Source: Clostridia bacterium (GTDB taxonomy: Bacteria; Bacillota_A; Clostridia; TANB77; CAG-508). From it: a stretch of DNA of 7,968 nucleotides. The position numbers and the translations under genes were made by a program. Under the pieces are notes generated by a model, which saw only the letters and a list, made by a program, of their open reading frames with translations, was not told where the DNA came from and did no database searches. Below, piece by piece: positions 4,808 through 7,968 of this stretch (position 1 is the stretch's first letter; each line of letters opens with the position of its first letter). The DNA is taken from NCBI GenBank assembly GCA_017621295.1, contig JAGATI010000139.1, positions 1-7,968 of the forward strand. The letters are read 5' to 3'.

Positions 4808-4810
4808 AAT

Positions 4811-6139
4811 ATTGCAACAGTAGGAATATGGAAAGTAACAAGTAATTTAAAGCAAGTAATAGATTACACAGAAAATGAAGAAAAAACAAAAATGAATGAA
4901 GAATTTAAAGATGCTATGGATGAATTATTGAATTATGTAGATGATGGTACTAAAAATGAAGAACATCTTTTTATTACTGGTATAAATTGTGAACCTAAAA
5001 CAGCAATTGAAGATATGCTTATTACAAAACAACTATGGATGAAAGAAGATGGAATATTAGGATATCATGCTTATCAATCTTTCCCTAAAGATACTGTTAC
5101 ACCAGAACAAGTTCATCAAATTGGAATACAATTAGCACAGGAAATGTGGGGAGATAGATTTCAGGTTGTAGTTAGTACCCATTTAAACACAGAACATTAT
5201 CATAATCATTTTGTTTTAAATTCTGTTTCTTTTAAGGATGGGAAAAAATATTATGATAATAGAAAAACTTATGCAGAACTTAGAAGATTAAATGATTCTA
5301 TATGTTTAGAACATGGACTAGAAGTTTTAGATGAAAAACCAACAAGAAAACATATTAATTACGCAAATTATATGGACAATGGTACTGGAGAACATATTAA
5401 TTACTATACAATTGCAAAAAAAGACTTAGATAAAGCTATAGAAGAATCTACATCATATAATGATTTCTTAGAAGTAATGAAAACAATGAATTATACTGTT
5501 ACTAATAGATATGATAAATTATCTGTTAGAAGAAATGATTATAAAAAGAATATTAGAATTGAAAGGTATTTTGGAGAAGATTATACTATTGAGAATATAA
5601 AAAAGAGAATAGCAAATACAAAGCCAAGAAATCTACCATTTTTAGAAGAATACTATAAAAAGGAATATAAAGTAGAGCCATATAGCAAAAAAAAATATCA
5701 TGGAATTGTTGGTCTTTATAGATATTATTGTTATTTACTTAAAATATATCCTAATAATATTCGAAAATATAAGTTATCTCCAGCCATGAGATTAGATGTT
5801 TATAAAATGGATTCACTTTCTGAAGAACAGAAACTATTAGCTAGGGAAAATATAAATTCACAAGAAGAATTTAATAATTTAAAGTTAGATAGATTAAATA
5901 AGGTAACAGAGCTTACAAATGAAAAATCAAAGTTATGGTATCAATTAAAAAAAACAACTAATCCTGTGGAAAAAGATAATATACAAAAAAGAATAGATGA
6001 AATATCAAATGATTTAAAACCTATAAGAAAAGATTTAAAATTATTAAAAGATATTGAATATCGAAAAAATAAAATAGAAGCAAACTTGAAAGAATTTCAA
6101 GAACGAGAGGAGGTAAATCGTAATGAATCAATCAGGTGA
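4811..6139 (+). CDS. MOBP-type relaxase (Relaxase/Mobilisation nuclease), ATT start proposed
   Basis: With the proposed start the protein has 442 residues. Relaxases nick one strand at oriT, stay covalently bound through a tyrosine and pilot the DNA into the recipient. The likely catalytic tyrosine is Y19 in VIDYTENEEKT, the usual motif I setting in Tn1549-like relaxases. Motif III, HLNTEHYHNHF, supplies the metal-binding histidines (H124, H129, H131, H133). HAYQSFP upstream and the region ending RRLNDSICLEHGL fit the family. The C-terminal third is Lys/Glu-rich and probably coiled coil. The frame is open from 4787 but holds no ATG, GTG or TTG before 4892, and a start at 4892 would delete Y19. 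A strong ribosome binding site (4799-4807) supports ATT 4811. Alternatively a single lost G (TTG GCA ACA) inactivates or hides the true start. The stop overlaps pcfB by 17 bases. Confidence 0.88.
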   Translation: MATVGIWKVTSNLKQVIDYTENEEKTKMNEEFKDAMDELLNYVDDGTKNEEHLFITGINCEPKTAIEDMLITKQLWMKEDGILGYHAYQSFPKDTVTPEQVHQIGIQLAQEMWGDRFQVVVSTHLNTEHYHNHFVLNSVSFKDGKKYYDNRKTYAELRRLNDSICLEHGLEVLDEKPTRKHINYANYMDNGTGEHINYYTIAKKDLDKAIEESTSYNDFLEVMKTMNYTVTNRYDKLSVRRNDYKKNIRIERYFGEDYTIENIKKRIANTKPRNLPFLEEYYKKEYKVEPYSKKKYHGIVGLYRYYCYLLKIYPNNIRKYKLSPAMRLDVYKMDSLSEEQKLLARENINSQEEFNNLKLDRLNKVTELTNEKSKLWYQLKKTTNPVEKDNIQKRIDEISNDLKPIRKDLKLLKDIEYRKNKIEANLKEFQEREEVNRNESIR

Positions 6140-6854
6140 CGCAGCTGAACAAACAGTAAGAATGTCTTTAGAGGGAGTAGAATTTGCATTGAAAATAACA
6201 GGTAAAGCTGCTAAAGGTATAGCAGTTTTTTTATACACTTTATCGAAAGATAAAAGAAAGACTTCAGGTAAAACATCTTTAACTAATATGCTTAAGTCTG
6301 GAAAAGAATTAAAAGTATTCTCTATTAGACAAGATCAACTAAAAAAATTCTGTGATGAAGCAAAAAGATATGGTGTATTATATTATGCACTTGTGAATAA
6401 AAAAACAAAAGCTCATGATGGAGTAGTAGATATATTAGTAAAAGCCGAAGATGCAGCTAAAATAAACAGAATAGTTGAGAGATTTAATTTATCAACATAC
6501 GATAGTGCAACTATTAGAAATGATATTGCTAAGGCAAGAAAAGCAAAAGAGCATGATAAAGGATATCAAACAAAAGATAAAGATGTAAGAGTTAAAGAGG
6601 AAGATAATTTATCTCATATAAAGAAAGAAGGTAAGTCAGTAAACCCCTCTTTGGCGAAGACAGAAAAAGACCCTCTGTCAGAGCCAACTTACAAGAAAAA
6701 CAATTATTCAAAAAAGGGTTCTATTGATAAAAAGTCCGTAAAAGAAAAGTTAGATAATTATAAGAAAATAATTAAAGATAAAGATAAATCTAAACAAATC
6801 ACTCCAAAAGCTAAAACTAATAATAAAGTTTCTAAAAATAATAGAGCACGATAA
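6123..6854 (+). CDS. pcfB: PcfB-family (DUF3801) relaxase-coupling adaptor
   Basis: A 243-residue protein like PcfB of pCF10, which in that system binds the relaxase and the VirD4-type ATPase and docks the relaxosome at the secretion channel. The conserved domain spans about residues 1-145, with GKAAKGIAVFLYTL, ELKVFSIRQDQLKKFCDEAKRYGVLYYAL and a segment on the VDILVKAEDAAKINRIVERF pattern. A lysine-rich, probably disordered tail carries the short motif NPSLAKTEKDPLSEP, similar to a motif I recall in related proteins. The ATG at 6123 follows AGAGGAGGT (6106-6114) and lies inside the relaxase gene, so expression is coupled. Two internal oddities: a terminator-like hairpin near codons 28-36, and a tail block whose codon use differs from the rest of the gene. 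Confidence 0.9.
   Translation: MNQSGDAAEQTVRMSLEGVEFALKITGKAAKGIAVFLYTLSKDKRKTSGKTSLTNMLKSGKELKVFSIRQDQLKKFCDEAKRYGVLYYALVNKKTKAHDGVVDILVKAEDAAKINRIVERFNLSTYDSATIRNDIAKARKAKEHDKGYQTKDKDVRVKEEDNLSHIKKEGKSVNPSLAKTEKDPLSEPTYKKNNYSKKGSIDKKSVKEKLDNYKKIIKDKDKSKQITPKAKTNNKVSKNNRAR
6204..6232 (+). terminator. Terminator-like hairpin inside pcfB
   Basis: CTGCTA (6208-6213) pairs with TAGCAG (6220-6225) around a six-base loop, and the stem can be extended by AAAG with part of the following T-run (one G-U). Seven T follow (6226-6232). The shape fits a weak intrinsic terminator, but it lies in well-conserved coding sequence, so it could be accidental. If real it would cause polarity when pcfB is poorly translated. 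Confidence 0.3.
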
Positions 6855-6855
6855 T

Positions 6856-7047
6856 ATGAAACATGTAATAGTTATTGATTTAGATAATGAAGAAAAAGGA
6901 ATAATGATAAATGCATTAAATGAGTTTAGAAACAAATTATTAGAAATGAAAATTGATACGGAGCCAGTAGATTGCTTATTATTAAAACTTTTAGATGCAC
7001 CTGAAAAGAAAAGAATGTTCCCGAGAAAATATTTAGAGGTAAGATGA
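6856..7047 (+). CDS. Small conserved-context protein between pcfB and the coupling ATPase gene
   Basis: A 63-residue soluble protein. Its ATG is one base after the pcfB stop, and its TGA overlaps the next ATG (ATGA, 7044-7047), so it is translated within a coupled chain. It has no clear ribosome binding site of its own. The sequence looks like a strand (HVIVIDLD), a helix (ALNEFRNKLLEM), then TEPVDCLLLKLLDAPEKK and a basic end. Small proteins of this size and general pattern occur at this position in Tn1549-like elements as far as I recall; no function is known to me. By position it could assist PcfB or the coupling ATPase, but nothing in the sequence proves it. Confidence 0.75.
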   Translation: MKHVIVIDLDNEEKGIMINALNEFRNKLLEMKIDTEPVDCLLLKLLDAPEKKRMFPRKYLEVR

Positions 7048-7968
7048 TAGATAATAGAGATACACCAAAATGGGTATATGTATTAGGTGTTATTCCAACA
7101 ATATGGTTAGCATTATTAGTCGCACCAAGTGTTAATGGTGGATTAATAAAAATAATAGAGGATCTTCCACATAGAATGGAAAATCCTTTTTCTTTTGTTT
7201 TATGCCCAAATACCCCTAAGACAATAATTGTTTTTATATTAATATATATTTTGTTAATAGGTATATATTTATCAACAAAGAAAAATTATAGAAGAGGAGA
7301 AGAATATGGTTCAGCTAAATGGGGAAGAGCAAAAGAAATAGATAAAAAGTATAGACAACAACCAGATAATATGAATAAGATTTTAACCAAAGAGGTTGCA
7401 TTAGGATTAGATGGTAAATTACATAGAAGAAATTTAAATGTATTAGTTGTTGGTGGAAGTGGAGCAGGTAAAACTAGATTTTATGCTAAACCAAATATAA
7501 TGCAAGCAAATTGTTCCTATGTTGTCTTAGACCCTAAGGGTGAAATTTTAAGAGATACAGGAAATTTATTAAAAGAAAAAGGATATAAGATAAAAGTACT
7601 AGATTTAATTAATATGAATAAGAGTGATTGTTATAATCCATTTGTTTATATTCAATCAGATAACGATGTACAAAAGCTAGTTACTAATTTATTTAAAGCA
7701 ACAACACCAAAAGGTTCTCAATCACAAGATCCATTTTGGGATACTGCAGCATCGGAACTATTATTAGCATTAATGTTTTATTTATGGTATGAAGCACCAG
7801 AAGAAGAACAAAACTTTCCTATGGTTCTAGAAATGTTAAGAGCTGGAGATGTAAAAGAAGAAGAAGAAAACTACATTAGTCCATTGGACATGCTTTTTAA
7901 TGAGTTAGAAGACCAAAATCCTAATCATATAGCATTGAAATATTATAGAGATTATAGAAGTGGTTCAG
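7044..7968 (+). CDS. pcfC: VirD4/TraG-family type IV coupling ATPase, N-terminal part (3' end outside window)
   Basis: The frame is open from ATG 7044 to the window end, giving 308 residues of a protein that is normally about 600 long. Two membrane helices come first (about residues 10-30 and 59-79), with the loop between them probably outside. The cytoplasmic ATPase domain then begins: GSAKWGRAKEI is typical of the family, Walker A is GGSGAGKTR (137-145), and the conserved VVLDPKGE lies at 160-167. Walker B lies beyond the window. The DPFWDTAASELLLALMFYL segment is also characteristic. These ATPases receive the relaxase-DNA complex, here probably through PcfB, and pass it to the secretion channel. 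The AGAGGT at 7035-7040 and the ATGA overlap with the preceding gene set the start. The symbol follows the pCF10 naming; virD4 or traG would serve equally. Confidence 0.94.
   Translation, partial: MIDNRDTPKWVYVLGVIPTIWLALLVAPSVNGGLIKIIEDLPHRMENPFSFVLCPNTPKTIIVFILIYILLIGIYLSTKKNYRRGEEYGSAKWGRAKEIDKKYRQQPDNMNKILTKEVALGLDGKLHRRNLNVLVVGGSGAGKTRFYAKPNIMQANCSYVVLDPKGEILRDTGNLLKEKGYKIKVLDLINMNKSDCYNPFVYIQSDNDVQKLVTNLFKATTPKGSQSQDPFWDTAASELLLALMFYLWYEAPEEEQNFPMVLEMLRAGDVKEEEENYISPLDMLFNELEDQNPNHIALKYYRDYRSGS

Noticed and set aside
4812..4823. TTG at 4812 as the relaxase start
   Set aside because: As the sequence stands, this TTG is in another frame and reaches TAG after three codons. It works only if one G is missing from the sequence.
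1..7968. CRISPR array, tRNA or rRNA genes, insertion sequence, integrase or attachment sites
   Set aside because: No regularly spaced repeats, no cloverleaf-like or ribosomal RNA sequence, and no transposase or integrase reading frame were found; element ends must lie outside the window.

Overview
The window is a contiguous piece of a conjugative mobile element (an integrative conjugative element or conjugative plasmid) from a very AT-rich Bacillota (Firmicutes) host, plausibly a clostridial or erysipelotrichial gut bacterium. The grounds are strong GGAGG-type ribosome binding sites, an LPxTG-like cell-wall sorting signal with a sortase, and a Tn1549-like set of transfer genes. TGA is used as a stop at several tight gene junctions (3158-3160, 4445-4447, 6137-6139, 7045-7047), so the standard code applies and a Mycoplasma-type code is ruled out. 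All supportable genes are on the + strand. No integrase, replication initiator or attachment site is in view, so ICE versus plasmid cannot be decided.

Layout. (1) 1-1245: the 3' end of a Cna_B/SpaA-type surface protein with a VPNTD sorting signal, overlapped by a sortase gene. (2) 1254-3795: a tightly packed DNA-processing block with two small unknown proteins, a single-stranded DNA-binding protein without the usual acidic tip, a stand-alone DUF3991/TOPRIM primase-like protein, and an acidic-tailed unknown protein. (3) 3796-3956: the longest non-coding stretch, with a GC-rich, dyad-rich island (candidate oriT) followed by the clearest promoter in the window, which carries operator-like repeats. 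(4) 3957-4282: an HU gene closed by a strong intrinsic terminator. (5) 4304-7968: the transfer operon, with DUF3789, MobC, a MOBP-type relaxase, PcfB, a small unknown protein, and the start of the VirD4/PcfC coupling ATPase, which runs off the window.

Likely teamwork: MobC and the relaxase, perhaps helped by HU, would form the relaxosome at oriT. PcfB would link it to the VirD4-type ATPase, which feeds the relaxase-DNA complex to a type IV secretion channel encoded outside the window. SSB and the TOPRIM protein would handle single-stranded DNA during transfer. The surface protein, presumably anchored by its own sortase, may promote cell contact.

Most notable: the relaxase frame has no ATG, GTG or TTG that would include its motif I tyrosine, and a strong ribosome binding site instead points to an ATT start (or a lost G). 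The transfer operon has no visible promoter between the HU terminator and its first gene, suggesting control by read-through. The non-coding stretch before HU has the look of an origin of transfer beside a regulated promoter.
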